From: Verrucomicrobiales bacterium
GTDB taxonomy: Bacteria; Verrucomicrobiota; Verrucomicrobiia; Verrucomicrobiales; DEV007
NCBI GenBank assembly: GCA_013911195.1
Contig: JACETS010000155.1
Location: 1 to 6,210 of the forward strand
Direction: 5' to 3'
DNA: 6,210 nucleotides
Positions 1 to 6,079 of this stretch are shown here, in pieces. The position numbers were made by a program, and so were the translations under genes. Below the pieces are notes generated by a model. The model was not told the DNA's origin. It saw only the letters and a program-made list of their open reading frames with translations, and did not search any database. Numbering within the stretch: the stretch's first letter is position 1; each line of letters begins with the position of its first letter.

Positions 1-826
1 TATTAGTTTCGCTAAGGTAGTCGAAGGGAACAGGTTCCTCGTAAAAAGAGAATCCATTTTCTTCTAATATTTTACCTACTTTAATAGCTTTCTTAACAGA
101 GGTGTAGGAGCTATTAGCATCAGCATATAGGGTGCATCGCTTTCCTAAGGATTCAGCCACTTTAGGTATTAATTTTTCCGTCCTCATTGGAATTGAATCA
201 ACAACTTTCATGCGTCCTCCAATTTTAATCTTCAATGCTTTTGCGTTAATGCTATCCACTGATTTTATGATGCGCCTTAAAGATTCTTCTGCATTCTTTG
301 AACGATGATTGTTAGCAATATAAAGATCAATTTTATTACGTTTTTGTCCACCTAACAAATTTGCTGCCGAAAGTTTTGCGGTTTTTCCTAACAAATCTAG
401 GATGGCAAACTCAGCCGCTGCGACTTGAACCCAAAACAATTGTCCCTGCATTTTGTAATTACTTCCGGAGAGGAATATTTGATCTACTAATCGATCAATT
501 TTGCGAGCATCTTTGTTACGCATGAAGGGTGCTATGACTTTAGTGAAAACAGACTGGCTTAATTCTGTTTTACTGGGATGACCCACCGACCATCCTTCTA
601 TCCCGTCTTTTGACCTAGCGCGAATGAACCAGTTTTTATCCCGTTTAAACATGCTGAGGGATTCAATGATTACTGGATTGGGAAGGTTATCTTTTTTAAT
701 GAAAGGTTTGAAGTTTTCAATTGTATCTTCGGGATTACTTGAATCTTGAGATAAAGTGTTCATCAGCATTGCAGACAATGAAATGCTCGTTGATGAGATG
801 AACTTTCGCCGGTTGATGGATTGCAT
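1..826 (-). CDS. Tat-exported enolase-superfamily protein (mandelate racemase/muconate lactonizing type), 3' end outside window
   Basis: The reading frame runs from an ATG at 826-824 off the left edge, giving 275 residues without the C-terminus. Residues 5-10 (NRRKFI) form a twin-arginine motif, followed by a Ser/Leu-rich hydrophobic stretch to about residue 26, so the protein is probably exported folded. Residues about 51-160 fit the capping N-terminal domain of the enolase superfamily. The barrel then begins with the expected marks: K199-I-K201 (the KxK catalytic lysine motif), D236-A-N238 (first metal ligand region) and EEP at 263-265 (second metal ligand region). The third metal ligand and the catalytic partner on the far side of the barrel lie outside the window. 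Family members abstract an alpha-proton next to a carboxylate in Mg-dependent dehydration, epimerisation or cycloisomerisation; the substrate cannot be read here. No good Shine-Dalgarno precedes the ATG. The gene is divergent from the cytochrome/DUF1552 pair. Superfamily assignment is firm, exact reaction unknown. Confidence 0.9.
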   Translation of the reverse strand, partial: MQSINRRKFISSTSISLSAMLMNTLSQDSSNPEDTIENFKPFIKKDNLPNPVIIESLSMFKRDKNWFIRARSKDGIEGWSVGHPSKTELSQSVFTKVIAPFMRNKDARKIDRLVDQIFLSGSNYKMQGQLFWVQVAAAEFAILDLLGKTAKLSAANLLGGQKRNKIDLYIANNHRSKNAEESLRRIIKSVDSINAKALKIKIGGRMKVVDSIPMRTEKLIPKVAESLGKRCTLYADANSSYTSVKKAIKVGKILEENGFSFYEEPVPFDYLSETN

Positions 827-903
827 TCTGATATGATAAGATGGGAGTGAAGGGTTATAAAGAAAGATCAAAAACCAGTCCCTTCATATAATGATTCTTG
901 AAA

Positions 904-1017
904 TTATTGATTCATTTTTTTCATTGGTTGGTCTGTGACTCTTGAACAACGAAGTAAGTAAGGACAATTTATGCATTCACATCGCCCCGGTGTAAGTGAG
1001 ATGACAAAGTATGACAA
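904..1017 (-). CDS. Possible small cysteine-cluster protein (37 aa, Ycf34-like CxCxNCxYxxRC motif)
   Basis: On the minus strand one frame is open from about 1116 to a TAA at 906-904. Near its end it reads CECINCPYLLRC, four cysteines in twelve residues, followed by a polar tail ending MKKMNQ. The spacing C-x-C-x2-C-x5-C with N, Y and R between resembles, from memory, the signature of the small iron-sulfur-associated Ycf34 family, although there it sits at the N-terminus. The only ordinary start codon in frame is TTG at 1017-1015, giving 37 residues; an AGGA lies 10 bases before it. The open frame extends about 33 codons upstream of that without ATG or GTG, so the gene could be a decayed or frameshifted remnant. 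It would lie 77 bp upstream of, and in the same direction as, the enolase-superfamily gene. A chance open frame cannot be excluded. Function unknown; metal or Fe-S binding is a guess from the cysteines. Confidence 0.38.
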   Translation of the reverse strand: MSYFVISLTPGRCECINCPYLLRCSRVTDQPMKKMNQ

Positions 1018-1020
1018 AGT
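1001..1020. repeat. Perfect 10-bp tandem duplication
   Basis: The decamer ATGACAAAGT occurs twice in direct succession. Because 10 is not a multiple of three, a recent duplication inside a gene would shift the frame; it overlaps the TTG proposed as the start of the small cysteine-cluster frame. It may be replication slippage or a pair of binding sites one helical turn apart. Confidence 0.8.
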
Positions 1021-1109
1021 TGGCTCGGTCCTATCAAATTCCTCCTGGGCGTAATAATGTATATCTTTACTTGAGGATAAAAAGGCATGGAGAATAGCGT
1101 GCCATGAAA

Positions 1110-1137
1110 TTGAGAATTACTTCGATGTACCTATAAA
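1110..1137 (+). promoter_or_regulatory. Candidate sigma70-type promoter for the cytochrome/DUF1552 operon
   Basis: TTGAGA at 1110-1115 (five of six to TTGACA) is separated by 16 bases from TATAAA at 1132-1137 (five of six to TATAAT). Transcription would start near 1143-1145, leaving a leader of roughly 70 bases before the ATG at 1217. An alternative -10, a perfect TATAAT at 1143-1148, has only a poor -35 (CTTCGA at 1120-1125). The region is AT-rich, so a chance match is possible. Confidence 0.4.
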
Positions 1138-1138
1138 T

Positions 1139-1162
1139 TAGTTATAATTATAGAGATAACTA
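1139..1162. repeat. 7-bp inverted repeat at the predicted transcription start
   Basis: TAGTTAT at 1139-1145 is the exact reverse complement of ATAACTA at 1156-1162, with a 10-base spacer. Its half-sites are centred 17 bases apart, and it covers the predicted start point and the alternative -10. That placement suits an operator for a dimeric repressor. The arms are short and AT-rich, so the dyad may be coincidental. Confidence 0.35.
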
Positions 1163-1216
1163 TATTGGGTTGCGCAGAGATTTGAATTTGCGTATAAGTA
1201 ATTAGTTGAGCTGTTG

Positions 1217-3904
1217 ATGAGTTTGTATGTCTTAAAGAAAGTTTGTTTAAAAATTTCCAATTTCTTTGGAATAAGAAACAATTCTCAACGTAAATTTGGA
1301 GTCACAATTCTTCTCTTTTTAGTGGCTTCTATCACTGCTAATGCTGAAAAAATTTCTGACTTTGGCAAAGATATTAAACCCATATTTCAAAACTATTGTT
1401 ATGATTGTCACGGTTTGAAAAAAACCAAAGGGAAGGTTGATCTGACTAACTACAACACCTGGAGCGATCTCGAAAAGAATCCAGAACTCATTGAGAAGTT
1501 GATTGATGTTTTGGATAAAAATGAAATGCCTCCCGAGGAGAATAAACAACCAAGCAATGATCAACTGAAACTTGTTTCTCTAGGTCTTGATAAGGCTTTT
1601 AAAAATGCGACGGCTGCACGTAATGAGTCGGTAGTTCCAGTTCGTCTAAGAAGAATGAACCGTTTTGAATATGGTAACGTGGTAAGGGATCTCTTTGATT
1701 TAGAGTCATGGGTATATTCGATTAACGACAGAATTATTCGTGATCACAATAACTACTTTAGGCCCGAAACAGGCAAAATGCCTGACGTTGCTAGGGTGGG
1801 TAACCGAATTATGGGGTTGCAGCAAATGCTTGAGAATCGTTTGTTCGGTGTGCAGGCATTTCCAAAAGATCCGCCTGCAGAAAATGGCTTTAATAACCGG
1901 GGTGATCACCTCAGTATGACGCCTACTCTCATGAAGGCTTTTCTGGAGCTTAGTCGTTCAGTTTTAAATGCGAACAATTTCGATAAGAATTGCCGTGCCT
2001 GGAATGATCTATTTCAAGATCCCGCTCAGAAACCAAACCAATCAAAATTTGGTTCTATTAATGTTGATAAATCAGTCGAGACCAAGAGTACAGGATTGAC
2101 TATAAGTGCCTGGATACGACCGACGAAGACGACTGATGAGTGGCAAACAATCGTTCGCCGTGAAGACGCTTGGCGACGTCAGTTATTATCCATCGGAAAA
2201 AGCGATGGAACTTGGGGGCTTTGGATGGGTGCAGGTATTGGTGGCAAATATGTTGAGTTTGGAGCTCCATTCAAGGCTAGTATTCTTGGTGATGGAGACT
2301 GGCATCACGTAGCCGGCACTTATGATGGTAAAGAAATAAAACTCTATGTTGATGGGGAATTGATTGGAAATAAGGCTATAGCTGGTGAGTTATATAATCA
2401 GAGTAGGCAGCCAATGAGTATTGGATCCTATAAGAATGGTTCTTACGAGAGGGAGTCTTTCCATGGTGGTTTAAATGATATCCGTGTCTTCAGGTCTGGA
2501 TTGAGTCAGTCGCAAGTAAAGGAATTAAAGAATGGAAATAAGGAAGTTGCCCTAGCGACAATGGTCGGTAGTTGGAGAACTGAGGTAGAGGAGGAGCCTC
2601 AATTATCCGAACCTGTTGAAAAAATTGCTCATGAACGCATTGAGAAATTTTTGTATAGAGCCTTTAGGTCTCCACCTGATGAGAAGACGTTGAGTCTCTA
2701 CACGAAGTATTTTGATAAGAGTTATAAGGAAAGTGGTGATTTTACCGCGAGCATGAAGAGCATTGTTTCAGGCGCAATGGCTTCACCACGATTTATTATG
2801 GTTCATGATGAGGCGAGTGAAGCTTCATCAAATTTTGATTCATATAGTTTGGCGAGTCGTCTTTCGTTCTTTTTATGGTGTTCGATACCTGACGAGGAAT
2901 TATTACAGCTTGCTGAGCAAGGATCACTTCAGGATCCACAAATATTAGCGCAACAAGTTGATCGAATGCTTAATGATCGTCGCGTTAAAAATTTTTGTGA
3001 CAGTTTTGCACCGCAATGGTTAAAAATTAATAACATAGTATCTGCTTCACCTGATTTTAAATTATATCGAGATTACTATTTTGGTGGTGATGATAAAATA
3101 TCCTACAAGAGGGGTATGCATATGATGCTCGAAACTTTACTTAACTTTGAGACGATATTTATCGAGAATAGACCAATCATGGAATTAATTGACGCGGACT
3201 TTACATACCGAAGTCATTTGCTAGAAGAGTGGTACGAAGGCAGAGCTGCTACTTATCCAATTAACGTAAATCTTCGTGATATTAATTTCACAAGAAAGCC
3301 TTTAACCGACAGAAGGTATGGAGGTGTTATTACAACAGGTGCCGTAATGGTAATGACTTCTGGGCCATTTAGATCGCATCCAATTACCAGAGGTTCTTGG
3401 GTTTCTTCTGTGATTTTTAATGATCCACCTAAACCTCCACCTGATGATATTCCTGACTTAATTGCGGACGATTCCACTCTTAAAGAACAGGGGTTGACTG
3501 TTAGGCAGAAGCTTAAGCAACATAGCAAAGATGTTCAGTGCTCAGGGTGTCACCAAAAAATTGATCCACTGGGATTTGCTTTGGAGAATTTTGATCTGCT
3601 AGGAAGGTGGAGAGATAATTACCGAACTGGTATTAAAGTTGATGCCAGCGGTAAATTATTCGGAAAACACTCTTTTGAAGATGTGGTTGGATTTAAAGAT
3701 GCCATTCTTGCCGAAAAAGATGTATTCGCTAATGCATTTATTAGACATTTACTTTCTTTTGCCTTGGGTCGAGAGTTAACCTTGACAGACCGTATAGCAG
3801 CAGATGAAATTACAAGAGCAAGTAAGCAAGATAATTATCAAATGCGGGAAATTATTAAGAATACAGTGCTACATCCAATTTTTAACCTAAAGAGAGAATC
3901 ATGA
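1217..3904 (+). CDS. Two-haem PSCyt1/DUF1592-type cytochrome with internal LamG-like domain
   Basis: The product is 895 residues counted from ATG 1217. I prefer this over the adjacent TTG at 1214 because GAG at 1208-1210 is then 6 bases away. A Sec signal peptide is visible: basic N-terminus, hydrophobic core at about 29-40, likely cleavage after ANA at 41-43. Domains in order: PSCyt1-type cytochrome c with CYDCH at 61-65 and a MPP motif at 104-106 that may carry the axial Met; DUF1587 (about 141-250, with a long insert at about 164-215); a LamG-like jelly-roll (about 279-437; marks include ISAWIRP, DWHHVAGTYDG, LYVDG); DUF1595 (about 470-528); DUF1592 (about 542-670); DUF1588 (about 698-800) with a second haem site CSGCH at 775-779; DUF1585 (about 803-890). 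This order is typical of planctomycete and verrucomicrobial envelope cytochromes, whose substrate is unknown; electron transfer is inferred from the haems. The stop overlaps the next start by ATGA, so the two are coupled. Confidence 0.93.
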   Translation: MSLYVLKKVCLKISNFFGIRNNSQRKFGVTILLFLVASITANAEKISDFGKDIKPIFQNYCYDCHGLKKTKGKVDLTNYNTWSDLEKNPELIEKLIDVLDKNEMPPEENKQPSNDQLKLVSLGLDKAFKNATAARNESVVPVRLRRMNRFEYGNVVRDLFDLESWVYSINDRIIRDHNNYFRPETGKMPDVARVGNRIMGLQQMLENRLFGVQAFPKDPPAENGFNNRGDHLSMTPTLMKAFLELSRSVLNANNFDKNCRAWNDLFQDPAQKPNQSKFGSINVDKSVETKSTGLTISAWIRPTKTTDEWQTIVRREDAWRRQLLSIGKSDGTWGLWMGAGIGGKYVEFGAPFKASILGDGDWHHVAGTYDGKEIKLYVDGELIGNKAIAGELYNQSRQPMSIGSYKNGSYERESFHGGLNDIRVFRSGLSQSQVKELKNGNKEVALATMVGSWRTEVEEEPQLSEPVEKIAHERIEKFLYRAFRSPPDEKTLSLYTKYFDKSYKESGDFTASMKSIVSGAMASPRFIMVHDEASEASSNFDSYSLASRLSFFLWCSIPDEELLQLAEQGSLQDPQILAQQVDRMLNDRRVKNFCDSFAPQWLKINNIVSASPDFKLYRDYYFGGDDKISYKRGMHMMLETLLNFETIFIENRPIMELIDADFTYRSHLLEEWYEGRAATYPINVNLRDINFTRKPLTDRRYGGVITTGAVMVMTSGPFRSHPITRGSWVSSVIFNDPPKPPPDDIPDLIADDSTLKEQGLTVRQKLKQHSKDVQCSGCHQKIDPLGFALENFDLLGRWRDNYRTGIKVDASGKLFGKHSFEDVVGFKDAILAEKDVFANAFIRHLLSFALGRELTLTDRIAADEITRASKQDNYQMREIIKNTVLHPIFNLKRES
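2048..2524 (+). other. LamG-like (concanavalin A-fold) domain inside the cytochrome
   Basis: Residues about 279-437 of the cytochrome read as a Laminin_G_3 type jelly-roll: ISAWIRP near the start, GDGDWHHVAGTYDG in the middle, IKLYVDGELIG next, and a closing GGLNDIRVFRSGLS. It is spliced between the DUF1587 and DUF1595 segments. Such domains often bind carbohydrate or mediate adhesion in secreted bacterial proteins, so it may hold the cytochrome near a polysaccharide or a partner protein (inference). Confidence 0.8.
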
Positions 3905-5178
3905 AGCAGATCGATAGACGTAAATTTTTGTTTGGTGCTGGAGGGAGTATAATCGCTCTTCCTTGGTTAGAGATGAACGCAGAGGATGCAGTTACTAAAA
4001 AGTTTAAAGATCCTTCTCTTCGTTTTGCTTCTTTTTACTCTCCGATGGGATTTGTTAGAGATCATTTTTTCCCTGAAAAGGGAAGTGATGACTTTTTATC
4101 AATGCCCACTCTAAAGCCTCTTCAAAATGTTGGCGATAAAGTGACAATGATAACAGGTTTGTCTAGAGTCAATGTCAGAGGTGTTGATGTTCACAATCAG
4201 TGCAGTTCATGTTTTCTTTCTTCCGCGAATCCTAACGGTGAATTCGAGTCCGCGTATCCAATGGACAGAACATTGGACCATCTGATTGCAGACAAGATAA
4301 GTGATCGAACTCCTATCCGCTCACTTGAGCTTAACTGTAATACTTTTAAAGATCTTAGAGAGTCGATTTATTTAGATAACATATCATGGTATGGGCCTGA
4401 GCATGTTGCAACGACGATGAAAGATCCACGTCAGGTTTATAAGACTCTTTTTCACACTGGGAAATCGAACAAGGACATTACCGATCTTATTTTGGAGGAT
4501 GCTTCGAACTTTGATAGAAAGCTTAGTCGCCATGACAAGGATAAGATGGATGAATATTTTACGTCTGTAAGGGAAATAGAAAATCAGATTGATAAGCTCA
4601 ATAAGTACTACGAGAACCATAAAAGAGCTGATATGAAAGAACCAGACGAGGAGCCCATGACTCGTGGAGAGTATATTCGCATGATGGGTAAATTGCTTGT
4701 CCTGGCTTTTCAAGGTGACCTTACTCATGTAGCAACAATGATGCTTGCTCCAGAAAGATGGGGAACTCCTCAAGTTTTCCATGAATTGAACTTTACTAAA
4801 TCACACCATGGTCTTACTCACTCTCAGGATAGGAAAGATGTTAAGAAAAGTCTTACCAAAGTGGATCGTTTCTATGTAGAGCTCTTCGCTGAAGTGCTTG
4901 AACAGTTAGACTCAATTAAAGAGGGAGAAGGGACCTTGTTGGACCATTCTATCATCACTCTGGGTTCAGGGTTAGGCGATGGTAAATATCATACAATGGA
5001 TGAGCTTCCAATTATTGTTGCAGGTTCGGCCAATGGTAAAATCAAGACTGGGCGCATGATTAATTGCGCAAAGAGAACTCCTTTAGCTAACTTGTGGTTG
5101 TTACAAGCTCAATTGATGGGCACTGGTATGGAGAAGTTTGCTGACAGTACTGGACCTCTTGAAGAGCTTCTTGCATAG
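3901..5178 (+). CDS. Tat-exported DUF1552 protein
   Basis: The product is 425 residues, a normal length for the DUF1552 family. Residues 5-10 (DRRKFL) are a twin-arginine motif followed by a hydrophobic segment to about 22 (GAGGSIIALPWL), so export by Tat as a folded, possibly cofactor-loaded protein is expected. DUF1552 fills most of residues 40-420; recognisable blocks are FASFYSPMGFVRDHFFP near 42-58, the His-rich FHELNFTKSHHGLTHS at 293-308, and GSGLGDGKYHTMDELPIIVAG at 355-375. The His/Asp-rich C-terminal part recalls DUF1501 and alkaline-phosphatase-fold proteins, hinting at metal binding, but no reaction is established. A CSSC pair at 101-104 is notable. The ATG overlaps the upstream stop in ATGA, and AAGAGAGA just upstream (inside the previous gene) can act as the ribosome-binding site. 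Genes of this family commonly follow DUF1592-type cytochromes, suggesting a joint periplasmic role (inference). Confidence 0.93.
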   Translation: MKQIDRRKFLFGAGGSIIALPWLEMNAEDAVTKKFKDPSLRFASFYSPMGFVRDHFFPEKGSDDFLSMPTLKPLQNVGDKVTMITGLSRVNVRGVDVHNQCSSCFLSSANPNGEFESAYPMDRTLDHLIADKISDRTPIRSLELNCNTFKDLRESIYLDNISWYGPEHVATTMKDPRQVYKTLFHTGKSNKDITDLILEDASNFDRKLSRHDKDKMDEYFTSVREIENQIDKLNKYYENHKRADMKEPDEEPMTRGEYIRMMGKLLVLAFQGDLTHVATMMLAPERWGTPQVFHELNFTKSHHGLTHSQDRKDVKKSLTKVDRFYVELFAEVLEQLDSIKEGEGTLLDHSIITLGSGLGDGKYHTMDELPIIVAGSANGKIKTGRMINCAKRTPLANLWLLQAQLMGTGMEKFADSTGPLEELLA

Positions 5179-5182
5179 GCAA

Positions 5183-5196
5183 AATCAAATTTGATT
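5183..5196. repeat. Perfect 14-bp palindrome between convergent genes
   Basis: AATCAAATTTGATT is an exact palindrome filling most of the 20-bp gap between the stop codons of the DUF1552 gene and the phosphatase gene. Read on the minus strand it continues into TT, giving TTTT after the GA. With only two G-C pairs and no natural loop it would be a weak intrinsic terminator; a protein-binding site is also possible. No other terminator is visible, so any bidirectional termination signal may lie within the gene ends. Confidence 0.6.
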
Positions 5197-5198
5197 GA

Positions 5199-6074
5199 TC
5201 AGAGTTTGGGATTAATTTTTGAGATTATTTTCCTGATGTGTTGAGCCAACCCTAGATCTGTTGCGTAAAGTGCTCCACGATGATTCATAAAAGTAGAATC
5301 AGGTCGATTAAGGTCTAAAGGATTACCGAAAACATCGCAGACCACGGCACCTGATTCTTCGTATAAACAGGCAGTAGCGGCGTAATCCCATAAACTGCCG
5401 CCTCCATCTTCAGCTTTTGGAAGTTTGAAATGGCAGCCAGGAGATTTTTCTAAAGCATAGCAGGCATTAAGAACTGCTCCGCCGTAATGAATAGAGGTTA
5501 ATCCTTTAAGGGCAATCGAATGGGCATAGGTTTCGAGTTGGTCTTGAATGGCATGAAAATCGTTGTGATCTGCGAAGCTTCTGTCGTAGGTAAAAGTTAA
5601 TTGGTCCTCAACGGATTTAATTTTCCAAGGCTCATTGTTTATTTTAACTCCCTGTCCTCTGGCTGCCTCGTAAAGAGTTTGATGAAATGGATCATAAACC
5701 ACTCCAATCTGAGGTTTTCCACACTTAGAGACTAAGCCGATTGATACGGCATAGCCTGGTTTTCCCTCAATAAATGGTAGTGTCCCATCAAGAGGATCGA
5801 TGCACCAAAAGTAGTCATGTTCCAACCGACTTTTATTGTCCTCTTCCTCCTCGGCAAGAACAGCAATGCTAAATTCATCACATGACGGTCTTAAGGTTTC
5901 GAGGATTAGATTTTGAGATTTACAATCAACCTCAGTAACCACTTGTGATGCCAAAGTACTACCTGTCTCTTTTTGAGAAATATTTAACTCATTGTTGAGG
6001 GATAAGGAGATTAATTTTCCTGCCTCTTTCGCTGCCAGAACTGCTTGTTTGCTTAATGATGCTAAATCTATCAA
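5199..6074 (-). CDS. Inositol monophosphatase/CysQ-family phosphatase
   Basis: The product is 291 residues, close to the usual size for the family, with no signal peptide, so it should be cytoplasmic. The Mg-dependent phosphatase motifs are all present: TEVD at 47-50, the acidic LAEEEED at 73-79 (counterpart of the usual GEE or SEE), DPLDGT at 93-98 and LWDYA at 228-232 followed by EESGA. These supply the metal-binding Glu and Asp residues, so the enzyme looks intact. The family hydrolyses myo-inositol phosphates, 3'-phosphoadenosine 5'-phosphate, histidinol phosphate or fructose bisphosphate; residues after DPLDGT (LPFIEGKPGYAVSIGLV) do not decide among them for me. The start is TTG at 6074-6072: an in-frame TAA lies directly upstream, so no longer form is possible, and AAAGAG at 6088-6083 gives a Shine-Dalgarno about 8 bases away inside the end of the previous gene. 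That gene ends 5 bp upstream, suggesting an operon. Confidence 0.92.
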   Translation of the reverse strand: MIDLASLSKQAVLAAKEAGKLISLSLNNELNISQKETGSTLASQVVTEVDCKSQNLILETLRPSCDEFSIAVLAEEEEDNKSRLEHDYFWCIDPLDGTLPFIEGKPGYAVSIGLVSKCGKPQIGVVYDPFHQTLYEAARGQGVKINNEPWKIKSVEDQLTFTYDRSFADHNDFHAIQDQLETYAHSIALKGLTSIHYGGAVLNACYALEKSPGCHFKLPKAEDGGGSLWDYAATACLYEESGAVVCDVFGNPLDLNRPDSTFMNHRGALYATDLGLAQHIRKIISKINPKL

Positions 6075-6079
6075 TTATT

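Larger units (their letters stand above)
827..1216. other. Divergent intergenic region
   Basis: About 390 bp separate the divergent start codons of the enolase-superfamily gene and the cytochrome gene. Within it I see a candidate rightward promoter (1110-1137), a 7-bp inverted repeat (1139-1162), a 10-bp tandem duplication (1001-1020), and a possible small minus-strand gene (904-1017). I found no convincing -35/-10 pair for the leftward gene, no tRNA and no strong hairpin terminator. The gap is long for this gene-dense segment, which suggests either regulatory content or an overlooked or decayed small gene. Confidence 0.6.

Noticed and set aside
971..1054. Plus-strand 27-codon frame with AAGGA at 960-964, six bases before its ATG, as a leader peptide
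   Set aside because: The ribosome-binding site is good, but the peptide resembles nothing, it ends far from the cytochrome start, it lies upstream of the candidate promoter, and it is antisense to the more striking cysteine-cluster frame.
1084..1105. CATGG...CCATG inverted repeat as a hairpin
   Set aside because: Only 5 bp of pairing around an 11-base loop; expected by chance in a region this long.
1058..1141. Plus-strand frame reading protein-like (ending ENYFDVPIN before TAG) as a gene remnant
   Set aside because: It has no start codon, is preceded by two consecutive stops, and matches nothing I recognise; too short to separate from chance.
3253..3528. 91-codon minus-strand open frame inside the cytochrome gene
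   Set aside because: It is antisense to the conserved DUF1588 segment and has no independent coding evidence.
4384..4782. 132-codon minus-strand open frame inside the DUF1552 gene
   Set aside because: It lies fully antisense to a well-supported conserved gene and its translation shows no domain or signal; a shadow frame.
5183..5196. Palindrome as a proper rho-independent terminator
   Set aside because: There are only two G-C pairs, no loop unless pairs are sacrificed, and a very short T run on one strand only.
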